A DNA stretch of 25,230 bases from CAJXOW01 sp964421495. Lineage in GTDB: Bacteria > Bacteroidota > Rhodothermia > Balneolales > Balneolaceae. Shown piece by piece: positions 1 through 8,861 of the stretch. The notes under the pieces were generated by a model. That model saw nothing but the letters and a program-made list of their open reading frames with translations, ran no database searches and was not told the origin of the DNA. Location of the stretch: positions 1 to 25,230 of the forward strand of contig CAYQXO010000028.1 of NCBI GenBank assembly GCA_964421495.1, read 5' to 3'. Numbering within the stretch: the stretch's first letter is position 1; the number at the start of each line of letters is the position of its first letter. The translations under genes were made by a program, and so were the position numbers.

Positions 1-1
1 G

Positions 2-160
2 GATATCAAGAAGGACCTGTATCTGGAAATGGTGAGCAGATATAGAGGCAAGAACGGCCGAATACGAGAGGCTACTCGCTTCGATCCCTTTATACAAGAT
101 GCGCTTCAGCTATTGGAGCAGCCGAAAGAATATCGTTCGATCCTCTCACTTAAGCAATAA
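2..160 (+). CDS. C-terminal fragment of a probable S41 (carboxyl-terminal processing) peptidase
   Basis: An open frame enters from the left edge and ends at TAA 158-160, giving 52 C-terminal residues. The fragment is charged and helical, beginning DIKKDLYLEMVSRYRGKNGR and ending with an LEQPKEYRSIL-type tail. The arrangement of a YRGKNGRIR stretch, then FDPFIQDALQLL, then a short tail resembles the C-terminal helical region of S41 periplasmic peptidases, where a Y/F-G-x-x-G segment is followed by D-x-x-xQ-x-AL. This is recalled family resemblance only; the catalytic Ser/Lys region lies outside the window. The next gene starts three bases after the stop in the same frame, so the two are probably co-transcribed. 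The family call is tentative; the coding call is firmer. Confidence 0.45.
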   Translation, partial: DIKKDLYLEMVSRYRGKNGRIREATRFDPFIQDALQLLEQPKEYRSILSLKQ

Positions 161-163
161 ACT

Positions 164-1006
164 GTGGGAAAAACGGATCTCCATATTCATTCTACCGCAT
201 CGGACGGACACTTATCCCCGGCTGATGTAGTTGATCTCGCCGCGGAACGGGATTTGGATATTGTGGCGCTTACGGATCATGATACGTTTGACGGTTTCGA
301 GGAGGCCTTCGAAGCGGGACAGGATAATGGGGTTGAAGTGCTTTCCGGCATGGAGGTAACGGCAGATTACGGAGGGCGCGAAGCCCACTTGCTGGCCTAT
401 TGCTTCGATATAGAATCCGAGGTTATGATTGAGCTTCAACGTCGTCATTGCAGGGCGCGACTCGATCGAGCCGGACAAATCATCGATATGTTGAATGAAT
501 GGGGATTTGAGCTGGATATAGAAGAGGTTAAAGCCGAAGCGAGAGGCTTGAATATCGCCCGACCTCATATTGCCATGGTGTTGATTCGCAAAGGATATGT
601 AGCCAATTTCCGCGAAGCGTTCATGCGCTATCTCAACGACCATATGATACAAGGTGTTGAAACCGGATATGACGACTACAAGGACGTTATACACAATGTT
701 CGGAAAGCGGGCGGCGTTACCGTGATTGCCCATCCGGGACTTACGTATACCGACTTCGACCTTGAGCAATTTGTCAGTGCGGGCATTGACGGAGTGGAGT
801 ATATCCACCCGAGCCATAACTATGAATTGCAGAAGAAATACAAGGAGTGGGCCGACAGGAATCAGTTACTGGTAACGGGAGGCAGTGATTTCCATGGCAG
901 TAATAATTACCATATGCAAAATTTTGGTATATTGGCTGTCAATAATGAGCTGGCTCATCGCGTTAAAAGATTGTCACGCCACCGGAAAAAATTATCCTCT
1001 ACTTGA
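164..1006 (+). CDS. PHP-domain metal-dependent phosphatase (TrpH/RNase AM-like)
   Basis: The 280-residue product has the metal-binding motifs of the polymerase-and-histidinol-phosphatase fold: DLHIHS (H7, H9) with D14, ALTDHDT (D38, H39), GMEVTAD (E64), H75, RPH (H135), IAHPG (H190) and GSDFHG (D242, H244). The order matches the TrpH/YciV group, whose E. coli member removes phosphate from 3',5'-nucleoside bisphosphates and trims short RNA 5' ends; exact substrate here is inferred. The insert between E64 and the RPH motif is the usual helical cap. The start is GTG at 164, the only start near the motif, because the upstream peptidase stop lies in the same frame three bases before. No Shine-Dalgarno is visible, so translation may be coupled to the preceding gene. 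Confidence 0.85.
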   Translation: MGKTDLHIHSTASDGHLSPADVVDLAAERDLDIVALTDHDTFDGFEEAFEAGQDNGVEVLSGMEVTADYGGREAHLLAYCFDIESEVMIELQRRHCRARLDRAGQIIDMLNEWGFELDIEEVKAEARGLNIARPHIAMVLIRKGYVANFREAFMRYLNDHMIQGVETGYDDYKDVIHNVRKAGGVTVIAHPGLTYTDFDLEQFVSAGIDGVEYIHPSHNYELQKKYKEWADRNQLLVTGGSDFHGSNNYHMQNFGILAVNNELAHRVKRLSRHRKKLSST

Positions 1007-1028
1007 ATGTCGTGACCGGGACTAATAA

Positions 1029-1532
1029 ATGACAAAACAGGTTCAGATTATGGATGTTGTGGAATTGAAAGGATCCTTTGACGAGAGTTTCGAGTCATTA
1101 AAAATCGGTATTGTAATATCGCGCTGGAATTCATTTGTTACGAATCAACTTTACAAAGGAGCGCTACAGGCCCTGGAGCAACACGGCATTGGTGGTGGAC
1201 AGGTAGTGGCGGCCTATTGTCCCGGTGCCTACGAAATACCCCTGACGGCAGAAAAATTGGTCGAGAAGAAGGAGATTGACGGGGTGATCGCACTGGGTGC
1301 GGTAATTCGCGGAGAAACCTCGCATTTTGACTACATATGCAGTACGGTAAATGAGGGCATTGCGGTATTGAATCGGAAATACGGTAAACCGATAACGTTC
1401 GGAGTGCTGACCACGGAAACGGTGCAGCAAGCTTTGGAACGGGCCGGCATTAAATCGGGGAATAAAGGAGGTGAAGCAGCGTTAGCGTTGTTGGAGATGC
1501 TTTCTCTAGTGGATAAGATCAAGGATCAATGA
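1029..1532 (+). CDS. ribH: 6,7-dimethyl-8-ribityllumazine synthase
   Basis: This 167-residue protein is lumazine synthase, which joins 5-amino-6-ribitylamino-uracil with dihydroxybutanone phosphate in the penultimate step of riboflavin synthesis and normally assembles into pentamers or capsids. Visible signatures are SRWN (W33, substrate ring stacking), PGAYEIP (66-71), GAVIRGETSHFDYIC with the catalytic His at 99, FGVLTTE (124-130), and GNKGGEAA near the C-terminus. The length is slightly above the usual 150-160 residues because of about 15 extra N-terminal residues; an internal ATG (residue 8) is an alternative start. It lies 22 bases after the PHP gene with no obvious ribosome site. No other riboflavin gene is in view. 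Confidence 0.97.
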   Translation: MTKQVQIMDVVELKGSFDESFESLKIGIVISRWNSFVTNQLYKGALQALEQHGIGGGQVVAAYCPGAYEIPLTAEKLVEKKEIDGVIALGAVIRGETSHFDYICSTVNEGIAVLNRKYGKPITFGVLTTETVQQALERAGIKSGNKGGEAALALLEMLSLVDKIKDQ

Positions 1533-1601
1533 TTCTTACTTGAATGTGCGCACTTTAACTTCTAATATGTCAAGCTTTAATTAATAGTCAATACGGGTCA
1601 T

Positions 1602-2429
1602 TTGAAATCATATTCACTTACAAATAAAGATCAAAGCCGGGCAGACCGGGATAAGCAGGAAAACCTTGCTGACACCGGAGATCTACCTCGCCATATTGCC
1701 GTCATAATGGATGGAAATGGCCGCTGGGCGAGGCAGCGAGGCGATATCAGGGCGAATGGTCATAAAGTGGGGGTTGAATCAGTTCGCGATATTACGGAAG
1801 CATGTGCCCAGTTGGGCGTTGAATATCTGACCTTGTATACTTTTTCAACGGAGAATTGGGAGCGGCCCACGCGGGAAGTCAACGCCCTGATGAAACTGTT
1901 GGTTAGCACGCTTCGTAAAGAAGCTCAGAAATTAAATGAGAACGATATTCAACTTGAATCTATCGGTCAAACCGATCGCTTCCCGGACGTATGTCGCAAG
2001 GAGCTGGGAGAAGCAAAAGAGTTAACGCGTGACAACGAACGCATGCAGCTCTGCCTGGCTTTGAGTTATTCGGGTCGTTGGGACATAACCCAGGCGACCC
2101 GGCGCATTGCCGGGGACGTTCAGAAAGGTGAGGTGGATCCGGAGGATATAGACGAAGCAATGCTTTCCCGCTATCTGTCAACTTCGGGCAAACCGGATCC
2201 GGATCTGATTATTCGCACCGGAGGGGAGTATCGCATTAGTAATTACCTGCTCTGGCAGCTTGCTTATTCCGAATGGTATATTACGAGCACTTTGTGGCCT
2301 GATTTTCGCCGTGAAGAATTATATGAAGCTTTACGTTGGTTTCAGCAGAGAGACCGACGTTTTGGGAAATTGTCGGAACAAACGGGTGATAAGTCCGAGG
2401 AATCGTGGATTAAGAAAGCATTTTCATAA
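1602..2429 (+). CDS. uppS: Isoprenyl transferase / undecaprenyl-diphosphate synthase
   Basis: A cis-prenyltransferase that extends farnesyl diphosphate with isopentenyl units to make the C55 lipid carrier for peptidoglycan and other wall polymers. Motifs in order: IMDGNGRWARQRG with the essential Asp at 37, LTLYTFSTENW (77-86), LALSYSGRWDI (152-162; NYGGR in many relatives), and DLIIRTGGEYRISN (201-214) followed by LLWQLAYSEWYI and LWPDF. The 275-residue length exceeds the usual 240-250: about 30 charged residues precede the first motif and a short Lys/Glu-rich tail follows. The only plausible in-frame start is TTG at 1602; the next ATG is inside the DGNGRW motif. bamA begins nine bases downstream. 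Confidence 0.95.
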   Translation: MKSYSLTNKDQSRADRDKQENLADTGDLPRHIAVIMDGNGRWARQRGDIRANGHKVGVESVRDITEACAQLGVEYLTLYTFSTENWERPTREVNALMKLLVSTLRKEAQKLNENDIQLESIGQTDRFPDVCRKELGEAKELTRDNERMQLCLALSYSGRWDITQATRRIAGDVQKGEVDPEDIDEAMLSRYLSTSGKPDPDLIIRTGGEYRISNYLLWQLAYSEWYITSTLWPDFRREELYEALRWFQQRDRRFGKLSEQTGDKSEESWIKKAFS

Positions 2430-2438
2430 AAATTTTTT

Positions 2439-4961
2439 ATGTTTGATAATAACCGAAAATTTAAACGGGTAATTTCAGTTGGATGTACGCTTCTCTTTCT
2501 AATTTCCGGTCTATTACTCTGCTTTAACACTCCGGTGAATGCCCAGAAAAGCGGGGAAGACCAGGATACCACCCGGTTGGATTTAACAAATCCACTCACT
2601 CAGTCTCCCAGGCAGTATACCATCGAAGAGGTTGAGGTGAAAGGAGCTCAAACGGTGCGGGAGGGGTTTATACCGAGTACCAGTGGATTGACCGAGGGAG
2701 CAACGATCACGGTTCCCGGTGAGGATATCCCCAAGGCCATTCGCCGATTGTATCAAATGGGATTTTTCTCCGATATACAAATTAATAAGAAACGAACCTC
2801 ACTTAATGGGATCCATCTTGAGATTATCGTACAGGAGCAACCTCGACTGGAAAGCTACACCCTTGAGGGGATAGGCAATTCCGAGCGTAAGGATCTGAAA
2901 CAGAGACTTTCGCTACTCAGCGGCTTTACCGTGACCACCTCATCCAAGCAACAGGCACGGAATACGATCAAGCGATATTTCTCAGATGAAGGTTATTGGA
3001 ATACAAAGGTTAATATAAAAACCACCGTAACGGACACAGCCCGAAACCGGGTGCGATTAAGATTTGATATTGATCCCGGTAAAAAGTTGGAGGTGAAAGA
3101 TATTCGGTTCAGGGGCAACAATGCATTTGAAGAAAAGGATCTGCGTAAATCGATGGAGACCATCGAGGAAGACCGCTGGTGGAAGATTTTTTCAAAAAAA
3201 CTCTTCAAGGAAAAAGACTATAAAGAAGCGAAGGATAATCTCCTGGGTTTTTATAGAGAACACGGCTACCGGGATGTTCGCATCCTTGACGATACGGTCT
3301 ACGTCTATAATTACAAGAAGGATAAAAAAGGGATACGGGTTGAAATAACGTTGGATGAAGGTTCCCAATATTATGTACGCGATATAAACTGGGAAGGTAA
3401 TACCGTGTTTTCAGACGAGCAATTGACCGAGGTGCTGGGGTTTGAAAAAGGGGACGTATTTAATAAGACAAAGTACGACAAAAAATTTGGAAGGGAGCCT
3501 TCGCAGGATGACAAAAGCGTAACCAGTATGTATCAAAATGCGGGATACCTGTTTTCACGTATTCAGCCTGATATTAAAACGACCGGGGGCGATTCGCTGG
3601 ATATTGATGTTTATATTCTGGAAGATGAAATAGCAACGATCAGGGAAGTGACCTTCGAGGGTAATAGCAAAACCCACGACGATGTGGTACGGCGCACCTT
3701 GCGAACGGTTCCCGGTGATAAGTACAGTCGCCAGGCCGTTCGACGGACCTTACGCGAGTTGGGTACCCTGGGTTATTTCAAAAAAGAGAAAATACGGCCT
3801 GATCTGAATCCCGATCCCCAGGAACGCACGGTTGATATCAGTTACCGACTGGAGGAATCCACCAGTACTGATAACTTCGAGTTTTCCGGTGGTTTCGGGG
3901 GACGTAATATCGGTATTATTTTATCGGCGCGTGTTAACTTCAATAACTTTTCAACGCAAAACCTTTTTGACGGTTCCGCATGGCGCCCGCTGCCTTCGGG
4001 GGATGGCCAGAAACTTACGCTCGGGGTTCAGGTGACCGGCGGCGGTTTTCAAAGTTATAGTTTCGGCTTCCAGGAGCCCTGGTTGATGGGGTACCCAACC
4101 TCTTTCGGGGTTAACGGTTCCTACGATATTCTCAAATACAGGGGAAGCAATCAAAAGAACGAACTGTTGTCCACCAGCGTATCGCTGGGTAAACGCTTGA
4201 AATGGCCTGATGACTATTTTAGTGTTCAGACCGTGCTGAAATATCAACTCTTCGATATTGCCGGCGGAAGTCGATTTTTGGCGGATGGCACCTCTAACAT
4301 CATTAGTTTGAAAGGAGAGCTGGAGCGTAATTCACTCGACAATTTTATTTCACCCAACCAGGGATCCAAGTTTATTTTGTCGGCTGAAGTTGCTCCCCCG
4401 ATTGCACGATTTTCTCAGTTTTATAAATTAAGTTCAAAATACCAGCATCATACGCCTTTGTGGGGCGATCTGGTCTTGACCAATGAGGTAAATTACGGGT
4501 ATTACGGATATCTGGGATCGCAACAACAGAGTAGCTTCAAGAAGTACTATCTTGGCGGTACGGAAATTCAGCAGCGGCAGAGCTTTGTTAATGACAATAT
4601 AGATTTGCGTGGATTTCCGGGAGGCAGAGGCGGCTCCATATCACCTTATGTTGACGGGCAGCATGTAGGAGGACGCGTTTACAGCAAATATACCATGGAA
4701 ATGCGATATCCGGCCGTTAACAACCAGCAAGTTCGGTTGATTCCCTATGCCTTTATGGATGCCGGCAATGCATTTTTAAACTTCAGTCGATTTGATCCGT
4801 TTGAGGTAAAACGGGCGGCCGGGTTCGGTGCTCGCGTATATATGCCGATTCTCGGATTGGTTGACTTGAGTTACGGTTATCGCCTTGACGGTATACCCGG
4901 CACAGCGGTTGATGCCGGTCAATGGGAATTCCTGTTTAATATAGGTGCACCCTTTAAATAA
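2439..4961 (+). CDS. bamA: Outer membrane protein assembly factor BamA (Omp85)
   Basis: The 840-residue precursor has an N-terminal signal peptide (hydrophobic core about 13-30, predicted cleavage near PVNA|Q), then five POTRA repeats at roughly 60-130, 133-217, 218-312, 313-400 and 400-476, and a 16-strand beta-barrel to the end. The POTRAs show the typical GNxxF/xxxDL pattern with a GYF or GYR ending. The barrel contains DLRGFPGGRGG, the VRGF-type loop-6 motif characteristic of Omp85 proteins, and terminates in WEFLFNIGAPFK, so the last residue is Lys rather than the common aromatic. BamA inserts beta-barrel proteins into the outer membrane. It lies nine bases after uppS and directly before three Skp-like chaperones, as in many Gram-negative genomes. 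Confidence 0.96.
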   Translation: MFDNNRKFKRVISVGCTLLFLISGLLLCFNTPVNAQKSGEDQDTTRLDLTNPLTQSPRQYTIEEVEVKGAQTVREGFIPSTSGLTEGATITVPGEDIPKAIRRLYQMGFFSDIQINKKRTSLNGIHLEIIVQEQPRLESYTLEGIGNSERKDLKQRLSLLSGFTVTTSSKQQARNTIKRYFSDEGYWNTKVNIKTTVTDTARNRVRLRFDIDPGKKLEVKDIRFRGNNAFEEKDLRKSMETIEEDRWWKIFSKKLFKEKDYKEAKDNLLGFYREHGYRDVRILDDTVYVYNYKKDKKGIRVEITLDEGSQYYVRDINWEGNTVFSDEQLTEVLGFEKGDVFNKTKYDKKFGREPSQDDKSVTSMYQNAGYLFSRIQPDIKTTGGDSLDIDVYILEDEIATIREVTFEGNSKTHDDVVRRTLRTVPGDKYSRQAVRRTLRELGTLGYFKKEKIRPDLNPDPQERTVDISYRLEESTSTDNFEFSGGFGGRNIGIILSARVNFNNFSTQNLFDGSAWRPLPSGDGQKLTLGVQVTGGGFQSYSFGFQEPWLMGYPTSFGVNGSYDILKYRGSNQKNELLSTSVSLGKRLKWPDDYFSVQTVLKYQLFDIAGGSRFLADGTSNIISLKGELERNSLDNFISPNQGSKFILSAEVAPPIARFSQFYKLSSKYQHHTPLWGDLVLTNEVNYGYYGYLGSQQQSSFKKYYLGGTEIQQRQSFVNDNIDLRGFPGGRGGSISPYVDGQHVGGRVYSKYTMEMRYPAVNNQQVRLIPYAFMDAGNAFLNFSRFDPFEVKRAAGFGARVYMPILGLVDLSYGYRLDGIPGTAVDAGQWEFLFNIGAPFK

Positions 4962-4979
4962 GTGAATAGGGCAATTACT

Positions 4980-5546
4980 ATGTATTCTTACTTTAGATAT
5001 CAGATGGGTTTGACGTGGCTGATTATCGGGGCGTTTATAGGGCTGTTGACCTCTTTGAATGCCGAGGCACAAGATCAAAAAATTGGATATGTTAATACGG
5101 ATCAGATTCTTTCTGAGATGCCGGAATATGAGGGCGTCCAGCAAAACCTTCAAAAGTTGAGCGATGAATGGCGAAGCCAGTTAAAAGAACTTGACAAGGA
5201 AATTGAAGAGATGCGGAAAGAGTTTGAAGCCAAGGAAATATTATATACGGATAAAGTGCGTAAGGAGAAAAAACAGCAAATCCAGGCTAAAATTAATGAA
5301 AGGGAAAATTACCTGGAACAGAAATTTGGTTCCGACGGCGAATATTTTCAAAAGCAGCAGGACTTGTTGGAACCCATTCAGCGAAAAGTCATGGAAGCCG
5401 TCAATCAAGTTGCCCAGGACAAGGGATATGACTATGTTTTTGATCGAGCAGGGGATGTGAGCCTGATGTTTGCTCGAGAACAATGGAATTTAAATGAAGA
5501 CGTTCTAATAGAACTGGGTATTAGTGTGAATGATTCTCAGAACTGA
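4980..5546 (+). CDS. Skp/OmpH-family periplasmic chaperone, copy 1
   Basis: About 188 residues: a signal peptide (hydrophobic core within 9-26, cleavage near AEA|Q), the family opener KIGYVNTDQILSEMPEY, a long Lys/Glu-rich coiled-coil arm, then a return segment AVNQVAQDKGYDYVFDRAG that closes the small trimerisation barrel. Skp-family trimers hold unfolded outer-membrane proteins in the periplasm and hand them to BamA, which is encoded immediately upstream. I chose ATG 4980; an in-frame GTG at 4962, directly after the bamA stop, would add six residues before a well-formed signal peptide. The C-terminus (NLNEDVLIELGIS) matches the VIDELGI-type ending shared by all three copies. Confidence 0.9.
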   Translation: MYSYFRYQMGLTWLIIGAFIGLLTSLNAEAQDQKIGYVNTDQILSEMPEYEGVQQNLQKLSDEWRSQLKELDKEIEEMRKEFEAKEILYTDKVRKEKKQQIQAKINERENYLEQKFGSDGEYFQKQQDLLEPIQRKVMEAVNQVAQDKGYDYVFDRAGDVSLMFAREQWNLNEDVLIELGISVNDSQN

Positions 5547-5589
5547 ATTGAGACTGTTAAACTTAACCACGTAATTACTGAATTAGCTT

Positions 5590-6141
5590 ATGATTTTAAC
5601 ACGAATTGTGCGTTCAATATTTACCACACTGGCTGTACTGTTTATCTTTTTTGTCTTGTCTGCCCAGGGACAGCTTAAGGTTGGCTACATGAATCCCCAG
5701 ACCGTGATGGATACACTGCCGGCTAAACAGGAGGTTGAGAAGCAGCTCAATTCCTTCATTGAACAGAAACAAGGAGAGCTGGAACAGCAAACTGTTTCAT
5801 TTCAACAACGGATTGCCAAACTTCAGGAACAAGCCAATAACGCTTCAGAGGCACAGCAGGAAGTGTTAGAAGATAGTGCGAATGCACTTAACCAGCGGCT
5901 TCGTCAGTATCGTTCAAAAGTACAGCAGCAAATACAAAGCAGACGGGCCAAGTTGTTACGTCCCATATATACGCGGATTGACAAGGCCATACAAACGGTG
6001 GCCGAGCGTAATAATCTGGAATTTGTCCTGAATGAGGGATCGAGCAGCGGACAAAATATCGTATATTATGCCGATGGCCGTCAAAAAAATATAACAGACG
6101 AAGTTATTGACGAGTTATTATCTAATGCAAACAGTAACTGA
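5590..6141 (+). CDS. Skp/OmpH-family periplasmic chaperone, copy 2
   Basis: A 183-residue secreted protein: hydrophobic signal peptide at about 8-24 ending SAQG, then LKVGYMNPQTVMDTLPA, a coiled-coil arm unusually rich in glutamine (about 40-130), and a return motif IDKAIQTVAERNNLEFVLNE. A C-terminal extension after the return strand (YYADGRQKNITDEVIDELL) is shared with copy 3 and largely missing from copy 1. The fold and position imply a periplasmic holdase for BamA substrates; whether it has its own clients is not visible. It starts 43 bases after copy 1 with no Shine-Dalgarno. Charge and glutamine content differ clearly from copy 1, so the duplication is old. Confidence 0.88.
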   Translation: MILTRIVRSIFTTLAVLFIFFVLSAQGQLKVGYMNPQTVMDTLPAKQEVEKQLNSFIEQKQGELEQQTVSFQQRIAKLQEQANNASEAQQEVLEDSANALNQRLRQYRSKVQQQIQSRRAKLLRPIYTRIDKAIQTVAERNNLEFVLNEGSSSGQNIVYYADGRQKNITDEVIDELLSNANSN

Positions 6142-6168
6142 TAATCTTAAGCAAAAATCATATTTCTT

Positions 6169-6732
6169 ATGACTAAGCGAAGCATTTTATGGGTATTGGG
6201 ATTGATGGTAGCCCTGGTATGGACTCCTGTTGATTCCACAATGGCCCAGACATCCGAATCGGATTCTGAATTGAAAATTGGTTATGTGGATCCGCAGACT
6301 ATTTTGAGTAAAATGCCGGAAATGAAAGCCGTTCAGCAGGAACTGCGTAATTTTGCCGAACGTAAGCAGAAAGAACTGCAGAAGAAGCAAGAAAATTTCC
6401 AACAACAGATGGAACAGTTACAACAAAAGTCGACTGTGATATCTGATCAGGCAAAAAAACAAGAAGAGGAAAGGTTGGGAGAGATGAATGCTGAGCTTCA
6501 GCAGTTTCAGACTCAGATGCAGCAGGAAATACAAAAAAAGCAGCAGGAATTGATGAGTCCCGTCTATGAGCAAATTGAAAAAGCTATCGATAACGTAGCT
6601 TCACGTCAGAATCTGAGTTATGTGCTCAATACCACCACTACCAACGGCGATGTTATCATTTTATATGCATCGGATAGTGCCCAGGCAAAGTATAACATCA
6701 CCGATCAGGTAATGCAGGAGCTCGGGATTTAA
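6169..6732 (+). CDS. Skp/OmpH-family periplasmic chaperone, copy 3
   Basis: A 187-residue secreted protein with signal peptide (core about 7-20, cleavage near TMAQ), the opener KIGYVDPQTILSKMPEM, a Gln/Lys-rich coiled coil (about 60-130), and return motif IEKAIDNVASRQNLSYVLN followed by ILYASDSAQAKYNITDQVMQELGI. It is closer to copy 2 than to copy 1: both use the YVDPQT/YMNPQT opener and the extra C-terminal segment ending in an ITD-x-V helix. It is the last plus-strand gene of the uppS-bamA block. The 136 bases to the convergent gene at 6869 contain no hairpin with a T-run that I could recognise as a terminator. Confidence 0.88.
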   Translation: MTKRSILWVLGLMVALVWTPVDSTMAQTSESDSELKIGYVDPQTILSKMPEMKAVQQELRNFAERKQKELQKKQENFQQQMEQLQQKSTVISDQAKKQEEERLGEMNAELQQFQTQMQQEIQKKQQELMSPVYEQIEKAIDNVASRQNLSYVLNTTTTNGDVIILYASDSAQAKYNITDQVMQELGI

Positions 6733-6868
6733 AAGGCTTGCTGTGTCTTGCTCGATTGGGAGGATGGGCTGCTTCTCATAATACGGGTGTCCCTGACAGG
6801 AAAATCGAGGACTTTCTTAACCCGCTGATATACTTAATATTATGGGTCATTGACGAAAAGGGGAATTT

Positions 6869-7978
6869 TCAACGTACGCGTTTTTGACGATTCCGAATGT
6901 AGTCGGCAAATATGTATCCTCCGAGATTGTCAAGGCTGGTGTAGTAGGCCCGGCCCTGATTCGCTTCCGTTAATTCCTCGACAAAATTTTGCAGGTAGGG
7001 ATCGCGGGCGACCATAAATGTGGTTATATCGATCTGGTTTCTCCTGCATTTGACTGCTTCATCCAGCACGCGGTTGATAATTTTTCGATCCAGTCCAAAG
7101 CTGTTTTTGTATATCTGGCCGTTTTCAATCATACAGGAGGGTTTTCCATCCGTTATCATGAATATCTGTTTATTCTTGAATTTCTTTCGCTGCAGTAAAT
7201 GGCGCCCCATTTTAAGGGCGGCCTGCGTGTTAGTGTGATAGGGGCCCACTTGCAAATAGGGAAGGTCCTTGATGTCAATTTTCCAGGCGTCATTGCCAAA
7301 AGCAATAATATCAAGGGAGTCGTTACTGTAGTTCTTCATGATGAGCTCGGAAAGAGCCATTGCGGTTTTTTTGGCAGGAGTGATGCGATCTTCTCCGTAA
7401 AGCACCATAGAATGGCTCAAATCGATCAGTAACACAGTAGCTGCAGAAGTATAATGGTCAGTATCATATACCTGCAGATCATCCTCTCTAAGGTCAAATT
7501 GATCCAGCGAGCTGTGCTTTAACATGTTCATCATCGTGCCCGTGTTGTCGAGTTGGCCGATATCATCTCCATATTCCCACTTTCGGCTTTCGGGCTTGCG
7601 TTCAAGACCTTTGCCGGCATAGTCCGTTTTATGCCCTCCCTCAGATCCTTTACGCAGAGAGCGAAAGATTTCCTCTAACGCCCGCTCCCGAATGGAGCGC
7701 TCCGTTTTCCCGGTTATGATGACCTGGTTTTGTTCATCGTCATATTCGATATAACCGCGTTCGGCGAGTTCCTCGATGAAATCCCCGACATTATAATCTT
7801 CAAACTCGTCGGTTATGTCATAGGAGCGGTCTAATTCAGTTAGCCAGTTCAGCGCTTCATTTACATCCCCGCCGGTGATGGTCAGGAGTTCCTGGAAAAG
7901 GTCCCATAATTGATCAAAAGGGGAATTGTTTTGGTCCTGTGCGAAACGTTCATCCCATGCCAAATACCTGAAGCGCAT
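6869..7978 (-). CDS. von Willebrand factor A domain protein (CoxE/YehP-like), function unknown
   Basis: A 369-residue soluble protein without signal peptide. The N-terminal half is acidic and helical (about 1-170); the C-terminal half is a VWA domain. The metal-ion-dependent adhesion site is complete: IDLSHS at 185-190 (D-x-S-x-S), Thr in YHTNT (about 249-251) and MITDGKP (D277). Proteins of this type are commonly encoded beside a MoxR/magnesium-chelatase-like AAA+ ATPase and act as its adaptor, but no such ATPase gene lies in this window, so it is an orphan here. It is transcribed toward the Skp genes and divergently from rnhB; the 189 AT-rich bases at 7979-8167 must hold both promoters. The cellular role cannot be assigned. 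Confidence 0.82.
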   Translation of the reverse strand: MRFRYLAWDERFAQDQNNSPFDQLWDLFQELLTITGGDVNEALNWLTELDRSYDITDEFEDYNVGDFIEELAERGYIEYDDEQNQVIITGKTERSIRERALEEIFRSLRKGSEGGHKTDYAGKGLERKPESRKWEYGDDIGQLDNTGTMMNMLKHSSLDQFDLREDDLQVYDTDHYTSAATVLLIDLSHSMVLYGEDRITPAKKTAMALSELIMKNYSNDSLDIIAFGNDAWKIDIKDLPYLQVGPYHTNTQAALKMGRHLLQRKKFKNKQIFMITDGKPSCMIENGQIYKNSFGLDRKIINRVLDEAVKCRRNQIDITTFMVARDPYLQNFVEELTEANQGRAYYTSLDNLGGYIFADYIRNRQKRVR

Positions 7979-8167
7979 AGAAATTATATTTTAGATTAAG
8001 AGTACTAAAGACCACTACAATTTAATTAAACTTCAATACAACAATTTCTTATCATAAAACGTGATATTTACCATCGTATTTCAATCTATACACATCGGTG
8101 CAAAGATAAAAATATCAATTATGGCTGGTAGCAGTAAAAGTGCAGGTATCTTTAATTTCACTTCTTT

Positions 8168-8797
8168 ATGAACGATAGATTAAAATATGAGCGGGATTTA
8201 TGGGAAGAGGGGTACCAAAGGATTATGGGATTGGATGAAGTGGGGCGAGGATGTCTGGCGGGTCCCGTTGTGGCGGCCGGAGTTATTTTTCAACCGGACA
8301 TTGATATTGAGGGTATCAGGGATAGTAAAACAATAGAAGAGCCTGATCGAGTGGAGTTGGCATCCCAAATTAAACAAAAAGCTTTATTCTGGACCATCCG
8401 ATGGGGGACAGTGGAAGAGATTGAAAAGAACAATATTTATTGGGCATCGCTTGGTGCGATGTACAAATGTGTGAAGGCGGAGGATGCAGCCCCGGATTAT
8501 CTGTTGGTAGACGGGAATCGTTTTGTAGACACCATAATACCGCATACCTGTCTTGTAAACGGAGATGATCGCTCGCTCACTATTGGCGCAGCGTCCATCA
8601 TTGCTAAAGTCTATCGGGATGATTTAATGCGCAATCTGCACCGGGAATATCCCTATTACCGGTGGAATACCAACGTGGGATATCCGACGAGCCAACATTA
8701 TGAGGGATTGCTTGAACATGGGTTCAGTAAGTATCATCGGCGAACATTTAATCTTCGAACGAGCAAAAAGCTACAGGAGAAAGAGTCAGAATTCTAG
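8168..8797 (+). CDS. rnhB: Ribonuclease HII
   Basis: The 209-residue enzyme cleaves the RNA strand of RNA-DNA hybrids and starts removal of single ribonucleotides misincorporated in DNA. Signatures: MGLDEVGRGCLAGPVVAAGV with catalytic D23 and E24, IRDSKTI (50-56), LLVDGN (third acidic residue D115), and GAASIIAKVYRD (140-151) supplying the fourth acidic position, then the HP-like YPYYRWNTNVGYPTSQHYEGL segment near the end. Length and order are normal. The ATG at 8168 has no ribosome-binding sequence; it follows an AT-rich upstream region shared with the divergent VWA gene. rodA converges from the right. Confidence 0.96.
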   Translation: MNDRLKYERDLWEEGYQRIMGLDEVGRGCLAGPVVAAGVIFQPDIDIEGIRDSKTIEEPDRVELASQIKQKALFWTIRWGTVEEIEKNNIYWASLGAMYKCVKAEDAAPDYLLVDGNRFVDTIIPHTCLVNGDDRSLTIGAASIIAKVYRDDLMRNLHREYPYYRWNTNVGYPTSQHYEGLLEHGFSKYHRRTFNLRTSKKLQEKESEF

Positions 8798-8861
8798 CCC
8801 GGATTCCCGCGTAAGCGAATTAAGTGATGAAAGTTCGCTGGTTACCCGGCATTGCTTGTAA

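Noticed and set aside
212..817. 201-codon minus-strand open frame opposite the PHP gene
   Set aside because: The plus-strand frame carries all PHP metal motifs; the opposite frame has none and is explained by codon bias.
4962..4979. GTG 4962 as the start of the first Skp-like gene
   Set aside because: It would put six polar residues before a complete signal peptide that begins naturally at ATG 4980; still possible as an alternative.
8815..8838. GCGAA/TTCGC inverted repeat between rnhB and rodA as a bidirectional terminator
   Set aside because: The stem is only five pairs with a 14-base loop and no T-run on either strand.
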